64,000 bases of DNA from Hymenoscyphus infarciens (Eukaryota > Ascomycota > Leotiomycetes > Helotiales > Helotiaceae), in the NCBI GenBank assembly GCA_001414345.1, contig LLCB01000074.1, positions 62,001 through 126,000 of the forward strand, given 5' to 3'. Under the pieces are notes generated by a model. That model ran no database searches. It worked only from the letters and a program-made list of their open reading frames with translations, and was not told the origin of the DNA. The position numbers and the translations under genes are program-made. Positions 12,272-21,604 of this stretch are shown here, piece by piece. Numbering within the stretch: the stretch's first letter is position 1; every line of letters starts with the position of its first letter.

Positions 12272-12619
12272 ATGGAGTCATCATTGCACCAGGTCTGGGA
12301 GAGCGCTTCCGGCAACCCATTCGTCCCCGCCGTCGGCAAGGGCAGCCACTTCTTCGTTGGCTTTTCCCTCTTGACAATTGGTCTTCTCCTCACTGGATTG
12401 TTTGGCCTGAGTGAGTTTGGACTCTGTAGTCGGTGGGAAATGTCTTCTAACCGCTTAATTAGACCGATCCGTGGTCAACATCCCAGTAATTGGAATTCCA
12501 GCTTCGTTATCCATTGCGTAAGTCCATCCCCCCGAATTACCGGTGCCTGGGACTGTTTTCTAACTTTGGGTAGATTCGGTGCTGTGTATATGATCTGCGC
12601 GGTTGGCGTTTATGTTTAA
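12272..12619 (+). CDS. OST5: oligosaccharyltransferase subunit OST5/TMEM258 family
   Basis: Three exons, 12272-12410, 12463-12517 and 12574-12619, give 79 aa. The protein has two hydrophobic segments (about 27-47 and 52-75) separated by a short NRSVVNIP loop and ends in AVGVYV, very like the GVYV end of yeast Ost5. The ~80-aa length also fits. Members are small two-pass ER membrane subunits of the oligosaccharyltransferase that transfers glycan to Asn. An upstream in-frame ATG at 12131 would add a low-complexity His/Pro/Gln leader. I prefer 12272 because it gives family length. Confidence 0.8.
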   Translation: MESSLHQVWESASGNPFVPAVGKGSHFFVGFSLLTIGLLLTGLFGLSEFGLCSRWEMSSNRLIRPIRGQHPSNWNSSFVIHCVSPSPRITGAWDCFLTLGRFGAVYMICAVGVYV

Positions 12620-12794
12620 GATACCACTCGAGCCTCGACCCGATACGAATTCCCTAGGCGCATCTGTTGTACATTAGTTGGGGGAAATATCAAAAGCAAA
12701 AGACTGTCCAAACTTCAAACCCACACTCTGTGATATCTGCCATTCGAGAATATCACTTCCATCGTCCGAATTATACACACGTCAAAACGTCAAA

Positions 12795-13874
12795 ATGTCC
12801 ACAATGGTCGAGGCGGAAACCGGGGCTCCTCCCATCTTCAAGGCAGTGTCGAGCTCTGCAAGGCAGCTGTTTCAATTGCTCAATTGCATTCGTTTCGCCC
12901 CAAAAGCCCAGGTTCAGATCAGTAGTGAAGGTCTGAGGTTTGCGGTGGAGGCATCCAGGGTCATGCAAGGTTAGTCTCCTTAATTGCACCCCAGGACCCC
13001 GCAATAACGATTTCCAGGCATTGTTTTTCTTGATAAGGCTCTTTTCACTTCATTTAGTTATAATCCACCTGCAGGAGAACCCCAAGAAGAAGACTCAGAA
13101 TCCGCAGCACCCGACCTCCCCAACTTCCAAATTTCTTTGGCAGCTCTCCTTGAAACCCTCCAGATTTTTGGAGCAGAAAATGCCGTCAGTAACCGTAACC
13201 CCAAATCTGATAACGATGGCTACAATAGCAATATCCGTCGAGATCGCCCAAACGCATTCAGTAACCAAGCCCTCGGGATGGTAGGCATATGCCGCCTTGC
13301 TTACGAGGGTGATGGATCACCATTCAGTATCGTTCTAGAAGAATCCGGCGTTACTACAACCTGCAATCTCAACACTTATGTTTCTGAAAACCCCGAAGAA
13401 ATCCCCTTTCAACGAGATGCTATGCAAGTCAAAATCATCATGCAAGCACGTTGGCTTTCGGATGCTGTTGCAGAACTCTCATCTACCACTCCCAGTCGGC
13501 TAGACATCACCGCACATACTGGGGCACCATATCTTAGTCTTTCAGCGGTTGGCCATCTTGGAAGCGCAAGTGTCGAATTTTCCAAGGGTCGTGAATTGCT
13601 CGAGACTTTTACTGTATCACAGACGTGGACTCAAAGTTACAAATTTGAGATGATCAAAGCCGCAGCTGAATCTATGCGATTGGCAAGCAAAGTTAGTATC
13701 CGGGGTGATGAGCAAGGTGTTTTGAGCATGCAGTTTATGGTTGAGGTTGAGGGTGGTGGCATAAGTTTTGTGGATTACAGATTCGTGCCTTTTCTTCAAG
13801 ATGACGAGGAAGGAGAGGATGATGAGTACGAAGAGGACGAGGATGAGGGAGAAGATGATACTCAAGAGAGCTGA
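12795..13874 (+). CDS. RAD1: DNA damage checkpoint clamp subunit Rad1/Rec1
   Basis: Two exons, 12795-12969 and 13018-13874, give 343 aa. PCNA-like features include an N-terminal FKAVSSSARQLFQLLNCI segment, ISSEGLRFAVE, then FLDKALFTSFSYNP, matching the Rad1 family. A central LAALLETLQIFG motif and a C-terminal MIKAAAESMRLASKVSIR stretch are followed by SFVDYRFVPF. The protein ends in a highly acidic Asp/Glu tail. Rad1 forms the 9-1-1 ring with Rad9 and Hus1, which is loaded at damaged DNA to activate the ATR-type checkpoint kinase. The 3' end is only 70 bp from the convergent deaminase gene. Confidence 0.9.
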
Positions 13875-13944
13875 TAGCATAATACGATTTCTCTTGCTTT
13901 GTGTCATCCTGATTCTGTCTGTTCCCAATGCATTCCCTCTCTCC

Positions 13945-14448
13945 TCACCCCTTCCCAGGTACTTCCGGTCGAAGAGTAGTAACATAAGCGTACGGCAACA
14001 ATTCATCAATCCCAACAGTTCCCAACTCCTCCCCCACTCCCGTTTTAACAATCACCCTAATCGCAGGGTAATAATCAGACATGAATTGTCTACACCTTCC
14101 ACAAGGACTTATCACCCCTCTGGCATCATTAGCAACAGCTACTACACATAGAATCTCCTCCTCCCCCCTCTCTTCCCCGCCCTCGGGAGTGAAACCAGGC
14201 GTCAACAAACTCGGCACTCCCCCCGCAGCAGCATTCGCAAAAGCTACGTTCTCGGCGCACACGGAGCCGGTGAAGTGGAAGGTATTTATTCCGGTGAAGA
14301 TGCGGTGGTGGGATGTGAGGGTTGCGGAGGAGACGGAGTGCAGGTGGTCTGTTATTCTGGGGGGTGTGGAGGGGGGGAGGGAGGCGATGAGGGTTTGGGC
14401 TGTGGTTATGAGGGTGGTTTGGGAGGGGGTGAGGCGTTGGGGTGTCAT
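13945..14448 (-). CDS. cytidine deaminase family, blasticidin-S deaminase-like
   Basis: Intronless, 167 aa. Zinc-site motifs are C64-A-E66 in FTGSVCAENVAF and P-C116-G-R-C119 in ISPCGRCRQ. E66 is the proton shuttle. The surrounding GINTFHFTG and GVISPCGRCRQFMSDYYP words match fungal blasticidin-S-deaminase-like enzymes more closely than housekeeping cytidine deaminase. The family hydrolytically deaminates cytidine or cytosine-nucleoside antibiotics. The actual substrate cannot be told from sequence. The gene is convergent with RAD1. Confidence 0.85.
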   Translation of the reverse strand: MTPQRLTPSQTTLITTAQTLIASLPPSTPPRITDHLHSVSSATLTSHHRIFTGINTFHFTGSVCAENVAFANAAAGGVPSLLTPGFTPEGGEERGEEEILCVVAVANDARGVISPCGRCRQFMSDYYPAIRVIVKTGVGEELGTVGIDELLPYAYVTTLRPEVPGKG

Positions 14449-15082
14449 GGTTTGTGGTGTGCCCTTTAAAGGTGGTTGTGTGTTGGGAGGTTTGGGGGTG
14501 CAGGCTACCTACCTATGGTGTTGAGGGGACTTTAAGGTTGGGTGGGTGGTGAGTGGTGGGTTGGGAATGTTAATTCGGTCTTCTTTCCGCTTATGAGGTT
14601 GCAGTTTGGGGTATTGCCGGTATTGCCTTTGAGTGACTGCTGCTAAGATTCAGGATTGATGCTCTCGTACAATAAGGTATAGGGAGTCCACGCCGAGCGG
14701 GGTTTCTCGGGGTAAAGGTAACAACGGGGTTGAATATTAATCATTTTTGCGAATTTGGAGGAACGATATTTGAGGTGGAAAAATGTTTTCTATCGACCTT
14801 GTTTTAAGATATTACTTGCAAGGCAACATTGGTTAATTGAGGTGGCCCGCATCTAAGTTGTCGGCAGTCGAGGCAGTTTTCTCCGCACTTCCTGGGGCGT
14901 AACTTCCGTGCAACTTCCTCAATGAATTTGAGAATTGAGGGAAGAGAGGCTACCTAGGTAGTCGCTCCTTCCCAGTGTGGTCGCTCCTTCCACATTTCGC
15001 TGCCGAGGTTATAATAGCAAGGGAAAGCCCATTTCCCTTGGTTGAACCTTAAGCCAACCTCCTTACCTACATGTAGCCTCTA

Positions 15083-15290
15083 CTATCCCCCCCCCTTAAG
15101 TATATGTAATCCCCACTTTGCGGGTCCTGTGTAATGTCAAAGCGCTGAGCCAATAAGCAGAGTCAAAGTCAAAAAATAGAATGGTAAAGAAGCTTCTATT
15201 GGCTAAAAACCCTGACCTTACCAGGACTTTACACAGCCTCCCCCAGTCTCCACTCGACCCACTTTACAAATACTTAAGGGGGGGGGATAG
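15083..15290. mobile_element. 208-bp MITE, TA target duplication, CTATCC ends
   Basis: Ends are inverted: CTATCCCCCCCCCTTAAGTA on the left mirrors TACTTAAGGGGGGGGGATAG on the right. The element is flanked by TA on each side (15081-15082 and 15291-15292), as expected for Tc1/mariner-type insertion. Weaker complementarity continues inward. It has no coding capacity. Confidence 0.7.
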
Positions 15291-15529
15291 TACCTTCCAG
15301 GTTAGTATATAGACAGGACGTTTCGCGATCCCTGAATCCTTGGACTTGTTCAAATCACTTAATCTTACAAATAAAATGCCTTGCAAGATACCCTGTAACA
15401 CACTAGTAGCTACCCTTAAGGACGTCCTGCCTATTCCTCTGAGAGGCTGTAGACAGTGCCTACCTAGTAGACAGGTATACACTCGTGGCGTCAAGAATTA
15501 TTTCTCTCTGGCAACAGGCATTACCATTG

Positions 15530-15680
15530 TTTTTTTTTGGTTGCGTTTTTTTTTTGGTTGCGTTTTCTTGCTGTCGCGCTGTCTTGCTGTTTTGCTATCT
15601 TTCCGTCTTACTGTCTCACTGTTTCACCGTCTTACTGTCTTACTGTCTTACTGTCTTACTGTCTTACTATCTTATTGTCG
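15530..15680. repeat. low-complexity tract: poly-T/GGTTGCG units then (CTTACTGT)n
   Basis: Two GTTTTTTTTTGGTTGCG-like units are followed by about nine CTTACTGT-type octamers, near-perfect at 15605-15678. This is a simple tandem repeat without coding evidence. Confidence 0.8.
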
Positions 15681-15883
15681 TTTCTTCTCTGCGTGTAATA
15701 TTATCTTGTGGTTTTTCTTTGCGACATTACCAGGAGCAGCATGTGCTACCAAGAATTCCCAGTCTGTAAAATCACTGCATGCGAGTTCATCAAGTATGTA
15801 CAGTACTTTTCCATTGTTTCTAATTTTCAAAACAAGATATGCAAACTATATACAAGGAATGGAAAATGCCTCTTTCAGACGTT

Positions 15884-17185
15884 TCAGATAGTTGCACCAG
15901 ATATGGTGAAAGAATAGTCCAATCCCTTTGAAACAGCACTCGAGAGTGCGAACCCATCATACACAATCAATGTTGCAGGTGCATTTGCAACCACGAGACT
16001 GGCTTCTTCGCCGGAAGCAACGGCCGCGGATCCAGCACCATTTGCAAGTTCTGTGTATTTCACAGCCCCCGAGCTGGGGTTTCGAACAGCAAGTGTTGCC
16101 TTGCACTCCGTGGCGCAAGTGAGGTTGACGGTGACGGTAGTCGCACCGGAAACTTTGAGGGGGGTGATGTTTGCTCCCATATAACGAGGTTGTCGAGCAG
16201 GTTTGACTTTATAATTTCCGGTCGACACAAGGTCAACATTCGCGAAATTGATTGTTGATCGTTGAGCGAAAAATTGCGCTTGCGCAGCCGCATGTCCAAT
16301 ATCAACGTACGCCATGCGAGCCCAGTATCTTCCAACAAGTGCAGCAACAGGAGCATTTGTAGAAACGCGAGATAGAGTGTGTAAAGGAGTCTCATTGCTG
16401 TTCGCTGTATATTGAGCAAGCAGATTCTTCATTGTATCTTTTCCCAAGCCGGCATAGTTGTCCGGGTTGTTGGTCAAATACGTAAAGAATGGCCAGGCTT
16501 CGTAGAAGTTTCCAGATCCAGAGGTGCCATCCACCATGACTTGGAATGAATCTCCAATAACTTTATTCACATCAATAATAGTAGCCGCAGTCGATTGCCC
16601 GTGTTTTGATCTCGCTGCAGCACACAAGTCTGAGGTTGCGTAGGTGTCTGCGACCCATTGAGCGGTCGTCTCCCACCATGCTCCTGTATTGCCCTGATCG
16701 ACCCATTTTTGCTCATGATATGTCAACACATGACCAAATTCATGAACCGTCACTTGTGAGTCTGGCAAAGAATCCTTCAATACTTCCAAATATCCTATCC
16801 CCGTCGCAGCATCTGAGTGCATTACACCAGCGGCACCGCTGAGGTCGCTTGCAGTGTAAACGTTGGTTTTATACCATGGTCCGGCAGCATCTTGCGCAGC
16901 CGTATTGAAGTTGAAAGATAAACCGGTTGAGCGCCAACCCAAAGTTCCGACGAAGCAGTCGTATGCCGCTTCGAGCATATTCAAAGTATTGTCGACTGTG
17001 TTTGAGTCCACGCCGGGAGCATAGACTCGGAAGTGGTTGGAGTCTTTGAATGTAGAGCCTCCTGCACCGATATTCGCATTTGCCGTGAAAGTTGCTGGTT
17101 CGGCTCTGGCGACAATATTGGGGATTGGTGCTGGGACGGCAAGGCCGCCAGCAGCGAGGAAAACGAGTGTGAGAAGTTGAATCAT
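15884..17185 (-). CDS. secreted HEFGH metallopeptidase-like protein (DUF6055-like)
   Basis: Intronless, 433 aa. An N-terminal signal peptide of about 18 residues (MIQLLTLVFLAAGGLAVPAP) is followed by an Arg-containing pro-region. The zincin signature HEFGH is at 148-152 in VTVHEFGHVLTYHEQ. A downstream WWETTAQWVAD offers a candidate third ligand (E172), as in gluzincins. The C-terminal ~110 residues are Ala/Val/Thr-rich, like a beta-sandwich. The arrangement fits a fungal secreted family that I recall as DUF6055. The substrate is unknown; extracellular protein degradation is a reasonable inference. Confidence 0.8.
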   Translation of the reverse strand: MIQLLTLVFLAAGGLAVPAPIPNIVARAEPATFTANANIGAGGSTFKDSNHFRVYAPGVDSNTVDNTLNMLEAAYDCFVGTLGWRSTGLSFNFNTAAQDAAGPWYKTNVYTASDLSGAAGVMHSDAATGIGYLEVLKDSLPDSQVTVHEFGHVLTYHEQKWVDQGNTGAWWETTAQWVADTYATSDLCAAARSKHGQSTAATIIDVNKVIGDSFQVMVDGTSGSGNFYEAWPFFTYLTNNPDNYAGLGKDTMKNLLAQYTANSNETPLHTLSRVSTNAPVAALVGRYWARMAYVDIGHAAAQAQFFAQRSTINFANVDLVSTGNYKVKPARQPRYMGANITPLKVSGATTVTVNLTCATECKATLAVRNPSSGAVKYTELANGAGSAAVASGEEASLVVANAPATLIVYDGFALSSAVSKGLDYSFTISGATI

Positions 17186-19290
17186 GGTGAAGGATGTAAT
17201 TGGTTATTCCGATACTTTGCAAAACAATTACGGGTGGTTCTGGCATATTTATCAAGCCAAGTCGATTTGGAAAAATTGAGTTGCGGGGTTCATTACTTGA
17301 CCATCATGAGTCCAAACCCCAGGTCGCCAAGTAGAAGTCACTCTTCCTGTTTGGTGATCATTGTTGGTATCCCTACCTTTTGGCTTTTGAGTTTTGTAAG
17401 TTTACTCGGATATATTGAAGGGTAATTTGTTTCGAAACTGTGCTATGTGGGGGTGGGGTCGAAATCCGGACGATTTTTCTCCGTGGTTTTGGTGATCGTT
17501 TCTGCTTTTATGCGTGTGGATTGGATTGCCTGTTCGGGGGTTTCTTCGGGTGCTTGTTTGTGTTTAACGACATCCTTGGAATTATCGTAGCATCAAATGA
17601 GGCTCTTTAAATGATCTGCGGGTACGATGACTTCGAGTTTTTCTTAAGCCTCCTCCAATTAAGATTCGATTTCAAGAATCAGAGCATTTCATTTGGGGAA
17701 TAAATGAGAGGGGAGCAGTAAGCGAAATAGGGGTAGCGAACATATTGCGCCAAGAGCTCTTCTGGTCTGAGTGTTTCGAAGAGCTCATGCTATCCTTCTC
17801 AAGGGGATATGATCCCTTGGCACCGAACCCCCACGGGAAAACACCAACCAGATATCCACCAACGAGCGCAATCGATAGACAAGAGACGGCAAAGGCTCCA
17901 GGAAAATTCCGAAGAAGTAAAAAAGGGCCAGAAAACGCGTGGAAAAACGCGACTCAATGGGGAAGTGGCGGAACTGATAGACGACAGCACTTCTCCGTCA
18001 CAAAACGCTGCTTAGGGAAACTTGGAGCCAGAAACTCCGAGAATCAAACTCTAGAATCGCAATGGCTTCCAAATGGCACTCAGAGGCAAGCCCCCAGGCT
18101 CAAAGAGTGAAGGAAGGAAAAACGCCTAAGAGACGGGGTGAATTGACGTTTGGGGAAAAAGGTTCAAAACGTTCTGTCTGGATGCGTAGAAAGGTAACCC
18201 AGACCTAGCGAAGAAATCTAAGAAGCAGATTGTAAGACATTATCGCTTCGACTCCAATGGCAGACTAGAGATCAAGATTGTTTCCCTCAAATTGTCAATG
18301 TCGGGGAGAGAAGAGAGAAGAGAGAAGCTGAAGAAAGGGTACCTACGAAGGTGATTCAAAATATTCGGCAAATCATTGCGTTATGCTTGGGAGATCAGAT
18401 ACATATAAATTTATATAATGGCTTCGATGTTTGGGGAATTCTGATGCTACTTTCGACGGACCTGGGTCATGCGACTACCACTGGGGTATGGAATCTCCCT
18501 GCCATCTTGCCTTAGTGCAATACCTGGAAAATGTCAGAAGCTGAGTAGTAATAGGAACAGAAGAACCAAAAGAGATGGATCAATTGCACAAGGTGGATCA
18601 AAAGTGCTCTGGTTTTTGTTATTTAGTCAAATAGGTATGTTGTCACTTCAAGTTTTGTTGATGTAGAGGTGTTGCTTTCACCTTTCTTTTCATTGGAAAT
18701 ACGAAGAGTCTAAGTAGACCTGAAACGGAAAGCCAAAAATTATTTTGAAAAGGGATGAGCAAGCTGTTTGAGAACTTGCGAGAAACTTGTGGGAAGCTGG
18801 TGAAATTTTCATTCGGTAATCATTAGATAATTCCTTGGTTAGAGTAATTGTAAGACTGATACTTAGGTAGTTTAAGAAAATGCGATTTGACAAATTCTTT
18901 CTATAAGAAACTTCTACAGAGAAGATGTTTCTCAGAAGAGTATGGTAACTCATGCATAATTACTTAAATGTCTTACTCCCCGTATTTGGGAGTACTAAAT
19001 GATAAGTCCACGACGCACCGGGAAGTATGAATGAAATACTGAAGTGAGGGTTTTGTTAACTGGTTTTTGTTTCTCTTCTAACCTATGAGATAGTCAGAGA
19101 AGTTTTGACGCTGGAGTGTACAACTTGAAAGATCACCATCAAGGTAAGTAAATATCGAGAAATGTATACATCGGGTCAATCTCGGCCTTGGTGGATCTCA
19201 GCCTTGTCGCAGAATTTCGACCTCTGAGCCTCGTCAACCCGCCACCACCTCGAGCAGCATGGGCAACCCCTCTCCTTCCTTATCGTCACG
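17186..19290. other. 2.1-kb intergenic region, no gene supported
   Basis: Lies between the divergent metallopeptidase and SWD1 starts. Open frames near 17745-18110 lack splice support and known motifs. A tRNA-Leu-like string near 17957-17975 has no cloverleaf partners. I see nothing else supportable. Confidence 0.55.
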
Positions 19291-20738
19291 ATGAATTTGG
19301 CACTTACCGATCCTTTCGTTCTTGCCCAAGACTACCCCGAGTCCACCACTGGAAGCCTTCGAAGCGGGCACGCATGCGCTCTACGATTCAATCGCAAGGG
19401 CGACTACCTTGCAGCTGGACGCGCCGATGGCGTTATTGTGATCTTTGATGTTGAGACACAGGGTGTGGCACGGAAATTAAAAGGGCATACTCGGCAAATA
19501 CAATCTTTGAGCTGGTCGCATTGTGGCAGATACCTCTTGACGTCCAGCCAAGATTGGAAATGTAACCTGTGGGATTTGCAAGATGGAAGCATTTTACGAA
19601 GTGTTAGGTTTGAAGCGGCAGTTTATATTGCGGAGTTACATCCATGGAACCAGTAAGTCTGCAGAATATATATACAAATGATAGCAGTGGCTTACTGAAA
19701 AATAGTCTGATGTTCGTCGTCGCCCTCTACGAAGACCAACCTTTACTCGTCGATGCCACGGATCCGATGACTATCAAATACAACCTCTCTTCGGCTCCGA
19801 AAAGAGGACTGGATGAATCTATTACCGAAAAGCAAGCAGCAGCAGATTTAAAACAGTCGACCACTGTTTGCGTGTTCTCGGCCTCTGGGGATCATATTGT
19901 GGCAGGCACGAACAAGGGATGGTTGAACATTATTGAAGTCGAATCGAGGTCCACCATATATTCCACAAAGATTTGCGTTGGGGTGGTCATTCTCCTGCGG
20001 CTCACGAGCTCGGGTAGAGATATCGTGATCAATTCTTCAGACAGAATCATTCGAACTATGCAAATGCCGAACTTATTCTCGGATCCAGATACTATCAATA
20101 CTGAGGTCGAACATAAGTTTCAGGATGTGGTCAATAGGCTTTCATGGAATCATGTGGCGTTCAGTCCTACGGGAGAGTATGTTACAGCTTCGACATACAA
20201 CAACCACGATATCTATATCTGGGAGCGCAATCACGGAAGTCTGGTAAGAATCCTGGAAGGGACCAAGGAGGAACATGGTGTTGTTGAATGGCATCCCCAT
20301 CGGCCGATGATTGTCGCCTGTGGCCTCGAGACTGGCCGCATTCACATCTGGTCTATCATACCCCAGCAGCGATGGTCAGCTCTTGCGCCGGATTTCGTGG
20401 AGGTTGAAGAGAACGTGGAATACCAGGAGCACGAGGACGAGTTTGACATTCATCCCCAGGAAGAGATACACAAACGACGTCTCGATTTGGAAGATGACAA
20501 TGTTGATGTATTGACAGTCGAGCCTATCAAGGGCCTGGATGAAGAGAATCACTTCCGGATGCCGGTACAACTCGATCTTCAGGATAGTGAGGGCGAGGAG
20601 GAGTTTGTTGCCATTGGAAGGGGTGAGATGAGAAGAAAAAGTCCGACTCAAAGCAGGGAGTATATCCTCGATTCCGAGGTTGTAGGCAGTGGGGATGAAC
20701 AACCGAAAAAGTCGAGCAAGAAGAATAGAAAACGTTGA
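19291..20738 (+). CDS. SWD1: COMPASS subunit Swd1 (RbBP5 homologue), WD40
   Basis: Two exons, 19291-19652 and 19706-20738, give 464 aa. WD40 blades are visible: GHACALRFNRKGDYLAAG, GHTRQIQSLSWSHCGRYLLT ending in WKCNLWD, FSASGDHIVAGTNKG, and VAFSPTGEYVTASTYNNHDI ending in IYIWER. The C-terminal ~110 residues are acidic and then Lys/Arg-rich and disordered. The first blades and the HPWN segment before the intron are typical of Swd1/RbBP5. Swd1 scaffolds the Set1 H3K4 methyltransferase complex in the nucleus. An upstream ATG at 19188 is in another frame. The chosen ATG starts the conserved domain. Confidence 0.9.
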
Positions 20739-21604
20739 TTTCTCCTCAGCATGGCGTTTATGGAGTTTAGCATGGATTCCAGGAGTTTTAGCACAATGTT
20801 AACGATTATTGCTTGGAATTGAAGGAGACAACTCATATTTACTAGGTGTTGGGAAGCACGAATGAAAGAAAATAATGGCAAACATACAATTGAGGTGAAA
20901 CCTGGAACGTTCTAGACTTTCCCACTGTCATGTGATGGGTTTCTCCTTTATCTGTCAGCCTAAATATTTCACGGGGTAGAGTCAGAGTCAGACTCTGAAA
21001 CAGTGAAAATGAGGAAGTAGATTTTCTGAATGGTCAATAGAGCTCCCCATATGACTTTTAAAATCTCACTTGCCAATGTACCTTTGAAACTAAAATACTC
21101 CAGTGAATGCCCTGGAGAAGGGTGTGGCTGTGAACAACGGACCCACATTTGTTGCTTTGAGTTTAGCGTATTGTGGGAGCGAGCCGCATCTGGTTTTCGC
21201 GCGCCCTCGACAAAGGGACATCCCAAACCGTGATCAACACCATCAACTTCAGCATCAACCGAAGGAATCGCGCGTCCCGAATCGTGCATTCCTCCTGGCC
21301 AGCCTTTCTCACGAGAAAGAAGATCATCCGCCGGCTTTTCCCATCGTCGTCAAGCGCCTAGATCTGCCGCGGTCCAAAATCGAGATTACGACAGAGGCCT
21401 CGGGCCTGCGCTGCCTTCAGCGCCATTGCGACAACACGTTCATTCCCATCTTGCCCATCGAATCGCTGTATCAGTACCATCATACAACTTAATAAACATA
21501 CCTTTGCGACCATCCGCATCGCGCGTTGTGTCTCGTCGACGCCTCTCCTTTAATATCAAGTTTGCCACCTTGGAGTTCAGTTTCAGAGACCCACAACCAT
21601 CATC
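20739..21604. other. intergenic region upstream of RPB1
   Basis: Tandem spacing between SWD1 and RPB1, both on the plus strand. It contains a short hairpin (CAGAGTC/GACTCTG near 20981-20998). The proximal 300 bp are pyrimidine-rich, as in fungal promoters. Short ORFs here are not convincing. Confidence 0.5.

Larger units (their letters stand above)
14449..15883. other. intergenic region with one MITE and a tandem-repeat tract
   Basis: Both flanking genes are on the minus strand. The region contains the short inverted-repeat element at 15083-15290, the CTTACTGT tract at 15605-15678, and two copies of GTCGCTCCTTCC near 14960-14995. A 183-codon frame at 15340-15891 runs through the repeat tract and looks spurious. 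Confidence 0.6.

Noticed and set aside
15340..15891. 183-codon open frame near the CTTACTGT tract
   Set aside because: It runs through a simple tandem repeat, overlaps another open frame and shows no domain or splice support.
17957..17975. tRNA-Leu-like string (TGGCGGAACTGATAGACG)
   Set aside because: It resembles the D-arm of organellar or bacterial tRNA-Leu, but no acceptor stem, anticodon arm or T-arm can be paired around it.
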